Shown here: one piece after another, positions 45,223-53,453 of the stretch
How positions within the stretch are numbered: the first letter of the stretch is position 1
Layout of the letters: each line of letters opens with the position of its first letter
From: Candidatus Limivivens intestinipullorum
GTDB lineage: Bacteria > Bacillota > Clostridia > Lachnospirales > Lachnospiraceae
DNA: 64,000 nucleotides
Assembly (NCBI GenBank): GCA_018711185.1
Contig: DVIQ01000035.1
Coordinates: 1 to 64,000 of the forward strand
Direction of reading: 5' to 3'
Translations under genes and position numbers: made by a program
Notes under the pieces: generated by a model
What the model saw: the letters and a program-made list of their open reading frames with translations, nothing else
What the model was told of the DNA's origin: nothing
Databases searched by the model: none

Positions 45223-48195
45223 ATGAAAACAGAGACAGAATTAGACGACAAAATGGAACCGGAGGAACAGGAAGTTGTCTCCGGAGAAGTGATGGAACTG
45301 GAAGATCAGGAGCCGTCAGAGGAGCCGGCTCCCTTGCCCGATGTGGACGAGACCGTCGAGGAGCCTGTGATGGCAGGCGGCTTTCCCGTTTATGGGAAGG
45401 ATTCCGCAAAGGAGAAGGGCGGCCATGCTTTGGAGGCGTCTCTTTGCGAGGCGGCGCCGGAGAAAAATGGCGAGTTCCCGGAAACGAAAGGACCGGATGC
45501 GGCATACGGCGCCCCGACCGGGGAGGATGCGCCGGATTTGGAAAAGACCGGCGGGAACCCGGAGACACCGGAGGGCTCTGACAAAGAAACCAAAGAGGAG
45601 CCGGAGGCCATTCAGCCCCCGGGCAGATTTCGCAGGCTCTTCCCGGTACGTATCCGGCGTCAGTATCCGAAAAAGGCGGGAGAGGAGGCGGCTTCCATGG
45701 AGGCAGTTCCCGCAGGGACAGATCTGCATAAGGAGAACGCCGCCGGGGATGCCTCCAAAAACCAGGACTCAGAAAATGAGGAGCCGCTGCCGGAGGAGGG
45801 ACCGGATCCGGATGAGACGGCGGATCCCAACGTTCTGGGCCTGACCTCGGCCCAGGTTGAAAAACGGGTGCGCCTTGGCAGAGTCAATGACACCGGGGAG
45901 AACATATTCAAGACCAAAAAAGAAATTATTAAGACGCATACGCTGACGTACTTCAACTTCCTAAATCTTGCCCTGGGATGCCTGATTCTCATTTCGGGTC
46001 AGATAAAGAACATCACCTTTATGGGTGTTATCATCATCAATTCCCTGATCGGTATTGCCCAGGAGATGAAGGTGAAAAAGCTGGTGGATAAGCTTTCCGT
46101 TATCACGGCTTCCAAGGCACGGGTGATCCGGGACGAAAAGGAACAGGAGATTCCCATTCAGGAAGTGGTAACGGATGACATTATGCTGGTGTCAACAGGT
46201 GATCAGGTCTGCGCGGACAGCGTTGTGCTGGAGTCGAACGGCATGGAGGTAAACGAGTCCATGCTTACAGGAGAGTCCAAGCCAGTCCACAAAAAGGAAG
46301 GAGACCGGCTCATGTCCGGCAGCTTTTTGACTGCCGGGACCGGAACAGTCCGGGTGGTTCATGTGGGTGAAGAAAACTATGCCTACCAGCTTATGAAAAA
46401 AGCGAAGACAAAGAAGCGGGCCACTTCGGAGATGCAGCAGACGATTATCCGTATCATCAAGATCATCGGCATTGTGATCATACCCATCGGAATCATGCTG
46501 TACCTTTCCCAGCGAAACGCCAGCGGAGCGGATTTTTCCGACGCATTAGTGAACACTGTTGCCGGCGTGATTGGCATGATTCCGGAAGGCCTTGTGCTTC
46601 TGACCAGCATTTCCTTTATTCTGGGCGTTGGACGTCTGGCCAGGAAACGGGCTCTTGTGCAGGAGATGGAGGCTATCGAGGCCCTTGCCAGGGTGAATGT
46701 TCTCTGCCTGGACAAAACGGGAACCATCACCACGGGAAAGCTGGAGGTGGTTCAGGTGATTCCCGTAAACGGTTCCGAGGAGAGCCGCGTTACCCAGGTT
46801 ATGAATCATCTGGCGTTTGCCTTTGATGACATAAATAATACCCAGGAAGCGCTGATGGAGTATTTTACGAGAAAAGAAAACTGGAGAGTACAGCAGAAGA
46901 TTCCGTTTTCCTCTGACCGGAAATACCGGGCCATCCGCTATTCGTCGGAAGGGTGCTTTGTCTTAGGAGCGCCGGAGTTTCTGATTGAGGATGATCCGGA
47001 ACTGACAAGACAGGTGGATCGTTTCTCGGAGGAAGGACTGCGGGTGCTGCTTCTGGGGGCTTGTGACGATATTTTCCCGGAAGACGGCAGGATCGCGGGT
47101 GTGCGGCCTATGGGCCTGATTGTGATTTCCGACTGCATCCGCCCGGAGGCGATGGACACCTTCCGTTATTTCAGAGAACAGAATGTGGACATCAAGGTGA
47201 TTTCCGGCGACAATCCGGTAACGGTTTCTCAGATCGCGGTGAAGGCCGGCCTGGAAGGTGGAGAGCGGTACGTGGACGCGTCTACGCTGCCGGAGGATCC
47301 TGAAGAACTGGCAGAGGAAGTGGAAAAGTATTCTGTATTCGGCAGAGTAAAGCCGGAGCAGAAGCAGAAACTTGTCCGGGCATACCAGTCCAATAAAAAG
47401 GTTGTGGGAATGGTCGGAGACGGCGTGAACGACGTACTGGCGCTAAAGGACGCGGACTGCGGAATCGCCATGGCGGCGGGAAGCGACGCGGCCAAACAGG
47501 TGGCTCATATCGTACTTTTGGATTCCAACTTCGCCTGCCTGAAAAACATTGTCAGCGAGGGAAGGATCATTATTACGAATATAGAGCGCGTAAGCTCCCT
47601 GTATCTGACGAAAACGATTTATTCCATGATTTTGTGCATTCTGTTCATTATCCTTCAGAGAGAGTATCCCTTTATTCCGATACAGCTCTCCTGGATGAGC
47701 ACTACGGCCATCGGCATTCCAAGTTTTATTCTGACTCTGGAGCGGATCGAGGCTGTGAACAGGACGGGATTTCTGCGGTATGTGATGCGCTACGCGGTTC
47801 CCACGGCCTTGACGATGGTGGTGACGATGCTGATGATTCAGCTATTCGTACCCTTCTGGGATGGGGATGAAACCATGACCTCCACCATGAATATGCTGGT
47901 GGGTACGGCAGTGAGCATGATTCTGCTGGTTCGGCTCTGCCAGCCTATGAACCTGCTGCGGCGAAGTCTTTGCATCGCTGTAGTGATTATCTACTGTGCC
48001 GGCGTGCTTCTGGTACCGGGGCTTCTTGGTATTTACCCGATCTACCGCTGGGAGGTTGTCTTTGTGATTCCCATGATCTGCATGTCCGCGGAACTCACAA
48101 GACTGTTCAGCTGGTTTATCAATAAATGCTATCAGTTCCGCAGATGGATGGCAGCCAAGCTTGCGAGTCTGCGTGAAAAGTTGAATATCGGCTAA
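45223..48195 (+). CDS. P-type (E1-E2) cation-transporting ATPase with an acidic N-terminal extension
   Basis: The 990-aa product is a P2-like cation pump. The core starts near residue 205 (LTSAQVEKRVRLGRVND); the actuator loop reads ESMLTGESKPVHK, the phosphorylated Asp is D497 in CLDKTGTITTG, and MVGDGVNDVLALKDADCGIAM forms the hinge (split here as MVGDGVNDVLAL). The fourth helix has IPEGLVLLTSI, as in Ca/Mg-type pumps; the ion cannot be fixed from this. The first 200 residues are low-complexity and strongly acidic (EEQEVVSGEVMELEDQEPSE) with scattered Pro, Gly, so probably disordered. I chose ATG 45223 after GAGGGTG; the longer frame from 45088 lacks a ribosome site. The esterase gene follows after 40 bases. 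Confidence 0.9.
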   Translation: MKTETELDDKMEPEEQEVVSGEVMELEDQEPSEEPAPLPDVDETVEEPVMAGGFPVYGKDSAKEKGGHALEASLCEAAPEKNGEFPETKGPDAAYGAPTGEDAPDLEKTGGNPETPEGSDKETKEEPEAIQPPGRFRRLFPVRIRRQYPKKAGEEAASMEAVPAGTDLHKENAAGDASKNQDSENEEPLPEEGPDPDETADPNVLGLTSAQVEKRVRLGRVNDTGENIFKTKKEIIKTHTLTYFNFLNLALGCLILISGQIKNITFMGVIIINSLIGIAQEMKVKKLVDKLSVITASKARVIRDEKEQEIPIQEVVTDDIMLVSTGDQVCADSVVLESNGMEVNESMLTGESKPVHKKEGDRLMSGSFLTAGTGTVRVVHVGEENYAYQLMKKAKTKKRATSEMQQTIIRIIKIIGIVIIPIGIMLYLSQRNASGADFSDALVNTVAGVIGMIPEGLVLLTSISFILGVGRLARKRALVQEMEAIEALARVNVLCLDKTGTITTGKLEVVQVIPVNGSEESRVTQVMNHLAFAFDDINNTQEALMEYFTRKENWRVQQKIPFSSDRKYRAIRYSSEGCFVLGAPEFLIEDDPELTRQVDRFSEEGLRVLLLGACDDIFPEDGRIAGVRPMGLIVISDCIRPEAMDTFRYFREQNVDIKVISGDNPVTVSQIAVKAGLEGGERYVDASTLPEDPEELAEEVEKYSVFGRVKPEQKQKLVRAYQSNKKVVGMVGDGVNDVLALKDADCGIAMAAGSDAAKQVAHIVLLDSNFACLKNIVSEGRIIITNIERVSSLYLTKTIYSMILCILFIILQREYPFIPIQLSWMSTTAIGIPSFILTLERIEAVNRTGFLRYVMRYAVPTALTMVVTMLMIQLFVPFWDGDETMTSTMNMLVGTAVSMILLVRLCQPMNLLRRSLCIAVVIIYCAGVLLVPGLLGIYPIYRWEVVFVIPMICMSAELTRLFSWFINKCYQFRRWMAAKLASLREKLNIG

Positions 48196-48235
48196 AGTGA
48201 CGATTGCGGAAATAAAAAGCCAGGGAGGAAAAAAG

Positions 48236-49087
48236 ATGATTTACGAGGTAAAAGATATTTTTGCAAAGACTTATCCGGAGCCCGGGAAGCTGTACGTTTA
48301 TGCTCAGGAAAATTCCCCGGAAATGGATCCGGATAAAAGGCGTCCGCTGATTCTCATTTGTCCGGGAGGCGGCTACTCTATGACATCAGACCGGGAGGCG
48401 GAGCCCATTGGGATGGAGTACCTTGCGGCAGACTGCAATGTGGCGATTCTTCGCTACAGCACCAGCCCTGCCAGATACCCAACAGCCTTGCTGCAGGTGG
48501 CCGGGAGTGTAAAGTATTTAAGAGAAAACGCGGAGCGTTACCACATTGACACAGAGAAAATCGTTGTGCTGGGATTTTCCGCCGGCGGCCATCTGGCGGC
48601 GTCCTACGGTGTATTCTGGAAGAAAGAGACTTTTCTGGCGGAAAGCCTGGGAACGAATGCCGAGATGCTGCGTCCCAATGGTCTGATTCTCTGCTATCCG
48701 GTGATTACCTCGGGGCCCAAAGCGCACAGAGATTCTTTCCTGGAGCTTTTGGGAGAACGCTATGAAGAGCTTGTGGATAAGATGTCCTTGGAAAAGCAGG
48801 TAGATCAGGATACGCCTCCCGCGTTTTTATGGCATACGGCCGCGGATCCCCTGGTGCCGGTGGAAAACTCCCTTTTGTTCTTCCAGGCTCTCCACGACAA
48901 GGGGATTCCGGCAGAGCTGCATATTTATCCGAGAGGACGCCACGGACTGGCCCTGGCAAACAAGAAAACGCTTTCTTATATGAATACCGGGCTCCAGCCG
49001 GAATGCGCCACTTGGGTGCCGCTTTCCAAGACGTGGCTTGAAAACCTTTCCTGTACAGATGAGCCACAAACTCCTATGAATACCTGA
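48236..49087 (+). CDS. Alpha/beta-hydrolase, esterase/lipase-like
   Basis: The 283-aa product matches the acetyl-esterase / Aes-like group (COG0657 style). The oxyanion region is ICPGGGYSMTSDRE, the nucleophile is S115 in VLGFSAGGHLAAS, the acid is Asp in WHTAADPLVPVENS and the base is His in YPRGRHGLALAN. The family often removes acetyl or feruloyl groups from plant polysaccharides; the substrate is not evident. CAGGGAGG lies 7 bases before the ATG at 48236. A GTG at 48197 is less likely. No signal peptide, so it is cytoplasmic. Confidence 0.88.
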   Translation: MIYEVKDIFAKTYPEPGKLYVYAQENSPEMDPDKRRPLILICPGGGYSMTSDREAEPIGMEYLAADCNVAILRYSTSPARYPTALLQVAGSVKYLRENAERYHIDTEKIVVLGFSAGGHLAASYGVFWKKETFLAESLGTNAEMLRPNGLILCYPVITSGPKAHRDSFLELLGERYEELVDKMSLEKQVDQDTPPAFLWHTAADPLVPVENSLLFFQALHDKGIPAELHIYPRGRHGLALANKKTLSYMNTGLQPECATWVPLSKTWLENLSCTDEPQTPMNT

Positions 49088-49120
49088 AATGCCGGAAGCG
49101 GAAGCATTTTCCAATGATTC

Positions 49121-49148
49121 TTGACTTTTCTGGAAAAACGTGTATAAT
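49121..49148 (+). promoter_or_regulatory. Promoter of the NlpC/P60 wall protein gene
   Basis: TTGACT (49121-49126), 16 bases, TATAAT (49143-49148). Just after it, TGTAAC-N5-TGTGAT at 49153-49169 resembles the WalR box TGTWAH-N5-TGTWAH with one mismatch. The leader is about 160 bases. Confidence 0.75.
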
Positions 49149-49231
49149 GGTTTGTAACAAATTTGTGATAATTTGTTTAAAAACTGACCAGAGAATTTAA
49201 CAGAGAAGGATACAATTATCAGTTAATAAAG

Positions 49232-49288
49232 ATTACTGCGTGCAGTAACAAAAATGTGTGAAACTGTGAAGGTACTGAACAGTTACGA
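49232..49288. repeat. Leader palindrome and degenerate repeat
   Basis: TTACTGC-GT-GCAGTAA (49233-49248) is a close palindrome; then GGTACTGAACAGTTACG resembles one arm of the 29-bp palindrome family and the guaB leader repeat. No known riboswitch is apparent. Confidence 0.45.
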
Positions 49289-49313
49289 GAATCTGTTGGA
49301 AAAGGGAGTTTTT

Positions 49314-51500
49314 ATGAAGAAAAAATTTTTGGTTGTTCTTTCACTGGCAGGGTTGTTTTGCCTGGGGATGACCTCTATGAGTGCGGAGGCCGCCTGGAAG
49401 ATTACCTCGGCCGGGAGAATGTACACGACCAAGTCCGAGCTGGGATACGTTACCGGATGGAAAAAGATAGGGAAGTATACATATTATTTTGATAAAAACG
49501 GATATGCGCAGACCGGCTGGAAGCTTATAGAAAATAAGTGGTATTTCTTTGACGTAAAAGGCCGAATGCTCACAAAACGCTGGGTAGACGGCTTTTATTT
49601 AGGCAGTAAGGGCTATGTGACCAAAGCGGCTTCCTCTTCAAATACAGACAGCACTTCTTCGGGAAGCGCGGACACATCCGTGAAAAACGGCTGGGTGAAG
49701 AGAAATGGAAAGTGGTATTACTATGATTACCGCGGGAAGAAGGTAAAGGGCTGGCTGACGATCCAGGACAAGACGTATTACCTCGATCCCTCCACCGGGG
49801 CGCGCAAGACCGGCGTTGTTAAGATTGACAAAAAGTATTATTATTTTAACACCAAGACAGGCCTTCAGGAGACCGGCTGGAAAACCTATAAAAAGAACCG
49901 CTATTATTTCAGCAAAAAGACAAAGGCAGCCTGCACGGGCTGGACAAAGATTTCCAAGTATTACTATTACTTTACCTCCTCCGGAAAGCTGCAGAAAAGC
50001 AAATGGATTAAGAACACGTATTATGTGGATTCCAAGGGACGCTGCGTTTACGGATGGCTGACCCTGGGGGACGACCGCTACTACCTGGATCCGGAAACCG
50101 GAGAGCGGTCGACGGGATGGGAAACCATCGATGGAAAAACGTATTATTTTGACTCCGACGGCAAGCTGAACCAGTCCAGCGGCGTTGTGACGATCGGAAA
50201 GAAAAAATATTATTTTTCTCCGAAAACAGGGGAACAGAAGACCGGCTGGGTTACCTACCACGGGAAAAAGTATTACTTTGATCCTGAAACGGGAGCCAGC
50301 GCCAGAGGATGGACAAAGATTAAAGGGAAATATTATTATTTCAATAACAAAAATTATCTTCTGACAAACCGGTGGATTAATTCCTCATATCATGTGGATG
50401 AAAATGGAGTAAGACAGTACGGCTGGCTTACCGTGGACGGCGAAACCTTTTACCTGAACGATGAGACAGGAAAAAAGGAGACCGGCTGGCTTGAGATTGA
50501 CGGGAAAACTTACTACTTCAACAAAAGCGGTGTGATGGTCTCCAACAAGTGGGTCAGCAGCCGTTATCTGGGCGAGGACGGCGTGATGATCGTTGATGCC
50601 TGGGTAGGTTCTTATTACGTTGGAAGCGATGGAAAACGGACAGGCCAGACCAGAACGACCGGTTTGTTTACCGATTCGGACGGCGCGGTTTATTATCTGG
50701 ATTCTGACTACAATCCAACCGTAGGCTGGGTGACCATCAGCAGGAAAAAATATTACTTTGACAGAACCTCAGGACAGATGCTGAAGAGCCAGTGGTACCG
50801 CGGCTACTATTTTGATGAGAGCGGCGTAAATCCAAGAAATGAGTTTGTGTCTGTGGACGGGGCTGTGTATTATCTGAATGGCAGCGGAAAAGCGGCAAAG
50901 GGACTCATTACCGTGAACGGCGAGAACTACTACATGGGTACGGACGGCATCATGGTGACAGGACTGGTGGAGCTTGATAACAAAACATATTATTTTGATG
51001 AGGACAACGGGGGAGCCATGATATACTCAGCTACCAGGGAAATTAATGGTGTGACTTATCATTTCGGAATGGACGGCGCGCTGCTTGCTTCCAGTACGGG
51101 TGTGGGCGATGCCTCCCTGGGACAGTCGATTGCGGATTACGCGCTTCAGTTTGAAGGTTATCCCTATGTATACGGCGGAAACAGCCTTACTATGGACGGC
51201 GGTGTAGATTGTTCGGCGTTTGTACAGATTATTCACGCGTACTTTGGTATCAGTATTCCGCGTACGGCGGCTACACAGGCAACCGGGGCGGATCCCTACG
51301 GCATCGGCTACGCCACGCCCACCACGGTGACCGTTTCTGAGCTTCTGCCGGGCGACCTGATCTTCTATTACTCGCCGATTTCCCATGTGGCCTTGTATAT
51401 CGGCGATGGAAAGATTATTCACGCTTCCAATGAAAAGGACGGTATTAAGATCAGCCCATACAACTACACGACGATTGTGAAGTGCGTGCGCTACTGGTAA
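49314..51500 (+). CDS. Secreted NlpC/P60 peptidase with cell wall-binding repeats
   Basis: The 728-aa protein begins with a signal peptide (MKKKFLVVLSLAGLFCLGM, then a likely cut after SAEA). Residues 30-600 are built of roughly twenty aromatic repeats of about 20 residues (GWKKIGKYTYYFDKNGYAQ, GWKTYKKNRYYFSKKTKAA, GWVTYHGKKYYFDPETGAS) of the CW_binding_1/choline-binding kind. The C-terminal 120 residues are an NlpC/P60 domain with C633 in GVDCSAFVQ and H691 in ISHVALYIGDG; this fold cuts peptidoglycan stem peptides. A linker with Ser/Thr (SSSNTDSTSSGSADTS) separates the first repeats. I chose the ATG at 49314 since it starts the signal peptide and has AAAGGGAG upstream. Confidence 0.93.
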   Translation: MKKKFLVVLSLAGLFCLGMTSMSAEAAWKITSAGRMYTTKSELGYVTGWKKIGKYTYYFDKNGYAQTGWKLIENKWYFFDVKGRMLTKRWVDGFYLGSKGYVTKAASSSNTDSTSSGSADTSVKNGWVKRNGKWYYYDYRGKKVKGWLTIQDKTYYLDPSTGARKTGVVKIDKKYYYFNTKTGLQETGWKTYKKNRYYFSKKTKAACTGWTKISKYYYYFTSSGKLQKSKWIKNTYYVDSKGRCVYGWLTLGDDRYYLDPETGERSTGWETIDGKTYYFDSDGKLNQSSGVVTIGKKKYYFSPKTGEQKTGWVTYHGKKYYFDPETGASARGWTKIKGKYYYFNNKNYLLTNRWINSSYHVDENGVRQYGWLTVDGETFYLNDETGKKETGWLEIDGKTYYFNKSGVMVSNKWVSSRYLGEDGVMIVDAWVGSYYVGSDGKRTGQTRTTGLFTDSDGAVYYLDSDYNPTVGWVTISRKKYYFDRTSGQMLKSQWYRGYYFDESGVNPRNEFVSVDGAVYYLNGSGKAAKGLITVNGENYYMGTDGIMVTGLVELDNKTYYFDEDNGGAMIYSATREINGVTYHFGMDGALLASSTGVGDASLGQSIADYALQFEGYPYVYGGNSLTMDGGVDCSAFVQIIHAYFGISIPRTAATQATGADPYGIGYATPTTVTVSELLPGDLIFYYSPISHVALYIGDGKIIHASNEKDGIKISPYNYTTIVKCVRYW

Positions 51501-51513
51501 ATAGATCTTTGTG

Positions 51514-51556
51514 AGACAGGAAGGATTCTAAAACGGATTCTTTCCTGTCTTTTTTA
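51514..51556 (+). terminator. Rho-independent terminator after the NlpC/P60 gene
   Basis: AGACAGGAA (51514-51522) pairs with TTCCTGTCT (51542-51550), followed by a T-run; the loop holds a repeated GGATTC. Confidence 0.85.
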
Positions 51557-51598
51557 CTGTGAAAGACTGTCGAGGGCGATCTTAAATAGATTGTGCGG

Positions 51599-51624
51599 GT
51601 AATGGTTCGGCTGAATTGTGCCAT
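51599..51624. repeat. Degenerate copy of the 29-bp palindrome
   Basis: GTAATGGTTC and GGCTGAATTGTGCCAT resemble the two arms with a shortened centre. It lies in the leader region of the ABC exporter operon. Confidence 0.45.
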
Positions 51625-51670
51625 TTTTTTATTGACTTTTTCCCCGGGAGATAGTATCGTTTTATTATAG

Positions 51671-51697
51671 TTGCGTGTGCAATAATTGCATGCGCAA
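51671..51697. promoter_or_regulatory. Tandem TTGC-N4-GCAA operator-like repeats
   Basis: TTGC-GTGT-GCAA (51671-51682) and TTGC-ATGC-GCAA (51686-51697) are two palindromes with a 15-bp period, placed after a -10-like TATTAT (51663-51668). This pattern fits a MarR-type site before drug exporter genes; no MarR gene is next to it. Confidence 0.6.
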
Positions 51698-51725
51698 TAA
51701 TTTTCCGAAAAGGGGTGTCAGCTGT

Positions 51726-53453
51726 TTGAAAAAAGTGTTTTTCTATCTGCGTCCGCATGTTCCTCGGATGATCCTCGGAGTAACCATCAAATTTACCGGT
51801 ACGATCATGGATCTGTTTCTTCCGTGGATTCTTTCTTATCTGATTGATGTGATTGTTCCAAGAAGAAATATGACGGAGATCCTATTTTATGGGTTTCTGA
51901 TGCTTTTGTGCTCGGTGATTGCCTGGACGGGAAATGTCGTTGCCAACCGTATGGCTTCCAAGGTGGCCAGGGATACGACCCAGCGGCTTCGCCATGACCT
52001 GTTCCAGCGGATTTCCTACCTTTCCTGCCGCCAGACGGATGCCTTTACCATTGCATCCCTGGAATCCCGTCTGACCTCGGATACCTATAATGTCCATCAG
52101 ATGATCGGGATGATGCAGCGGCTGGGAATCCGCGCGCCGATTCTGCTGCTGGGCGGAATTACCATGTCCATGTTTATGGAACCGGTGCTGACGCTGGTGC
52201 TTATGGCGGTGCTGCCCTTTGTGGCGGTGACGGTGTTCTCTATTTCCAGACGGGGGATTCCGCTGTACACCCAGCTTCAGCAGGCGGTGGACCGGATGGT
52301 CCGGGTGGTAAGGGAAAATGCCTCCGGTATCCGGGTAATCAAAGCCCTTTCTAAGACAGAGTATGAAAAGAATCGGTTTAAAGAGGCAAATAAAAACATT
52401 GTAGAGAAGGAGACGAAGGCGTCTGTGACTATGGCGGCCAGCAATCCTTTGATGAATCTGTTCCTGAATGTGGGCCTTACGCTGGTGGTGGTGGCCGGCG
52501 CTTTTCGGGTAAACGCGGGAAAGACGCAGACGGGAACGATCCTGGCCTTTCTGACGTATTTTACGATTATTCTTAATGCTATGCTCTCTATAAACCGTAT
52601 GTTTATGCTGTTCTCCAAGGGCTCCGCTTCCGCCAGACGAATCAGTGAGGTGCTGGATACGCCGGAGGATCTGCAGCTTCAAAAGAAGGATCACCAGGAT
52701 TCCGGGTACCATGTCCAGTTTGAGCACGTGTCCTTTACCTATCACGCCGGCCGACCGGAGGTGGTTTCGGATATTTCCTTTGCCCTGAAGAAGGGAGAAA
52801 TCCTGGGAATCATCGGAGCCACCGGCTGCGGAAAGAGTACGATTATCAATCTGCTGATTCGCTTTTATGACGCGGATAAGGGAACTATCCGTATAAACGG
52901 AGACGATGTCCGGGGGATTCCTTCTGAGGAATTGCATAAAAAATTCGGGATCGTATTTCAAAACGATGTGCTGTTCGCGGATACGCTGGAGGAAAACATC
53001 CGCTTTGGCCGTCAGATAAGCCGGGAGGAACTGAACAACGCGGTGTCCAGCGCCCAGGCGGAGCCTTTTATCCGGGAACTCGCGGAGGGGATGGATTACC
53101 GTCTGGCGATACGCGGATCGAACTTAAGCGGCGGCCAGAAGCAGCGCGTGCTGATTTCCAGGGCCCTGGCGGCGAAGCCGGAGATTTTGATTCTGGATGA
53201 TTCCTCCAGCGCTCTGGATTACCAGACCGACGCAAGGCTACGGCAGGCCCTGGCGAAAAATTTTCAGGGAACGACAACGATTATTGTGGCCCAGAGAGCG
53301 AGCTCGATCCGCCATGCCGACCATATCCTGATGCTGGAAAACGGCAGGGAGATCGGTTATGGAACGCATCGGGAACTGATGGCCTCCTGTGAGCCCTACC
53401 GGAAAATCAGCATTTCACAGATGGGAGGTGAGAACGATGAAGCGTCCGTATGA
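51726..53453 (+). CDS. ABC exporter subunit 1 (degenerate Walker B)
   Basis: The product (575 aa) is a half-transporter: six membrane helices (about 1-300), then the ATPase domain. Walker A is IIGATGCGKSTIIN, the signature is LSGGQKQR and Walker B reads ILILDDSSSALD, in which the catalytic glutamate is replaced by aspartate. Together with the next gene it should form a heterodimeric exporter of the BmrCD/TmrAB kind, for drugs, peptides or lipids. I chose the TTG at 51726, after AAAGGGG and after the operator-like repeats; an ATG at 51690 lies inside the operator. The end overlaps the next gene by 17 bases. Confidence 0.92.
   Translation: MKKVFFYLRPHVPRMILGVTIKFTGTIMDLFLPWILSYLIDVIVPRRNMTEILFYGFLMLLCSVIAWTGNVVANRMASKVARDTTQRLRHDLFQRISYLSCRQTDAFTIASLESRLTSDTYNVHQMIGMMQRLGIRAPILLLGGITMSMFMEPVLTLVLMAVLPFVAVTVFSISRRGIPLYTQLQQAVDRMVRVVRENASGIRVIKALSKTEYEKNRFKEANKNIVEKETKASVTMAASNPLMNLFLNVGLTLVVVAGAFRVNAGKTQTGTILAFLTYFTIILNAMLSINRMFMLFSKGSASARRISEVLDTPEDLQLQKKDHQDSGYHVQFEHVSFTYHAGRPEVVSDISFALKKGEILGIIGATGCGKSTIINLLIRFYDADKGTIRINGDDVRGIPSEELHKKFGIVFQNDVLFADTLEENIRFGRQISREELNNAVSSAQAEPFIRELAEGMDYRLAIRGSNLSGGQKQRVLISRALAAKPEILILDDSSSALDYQTDARLRQALAKNFQGTTTIIVAQRASSIRHADHILMLENGREIGYGTHRELMASCEPYRKISISQMGGENDEASV

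Noticed and set aside
49150-49313. Cyclic-di-AMP (ydaO) riboswitch before the NlpC/P60 gene
   Set aside because: Long leader upstream of a suitable gene, but I found no ydaO-type conserved blocks.
51690-51725. ATG start for ABC exporter subunit 1 at 51690
   Set aside because: This ATG is part of the operator-like palindrome and lacks a ribosome site; TTG 51726 is preceded by AAAGGGG.
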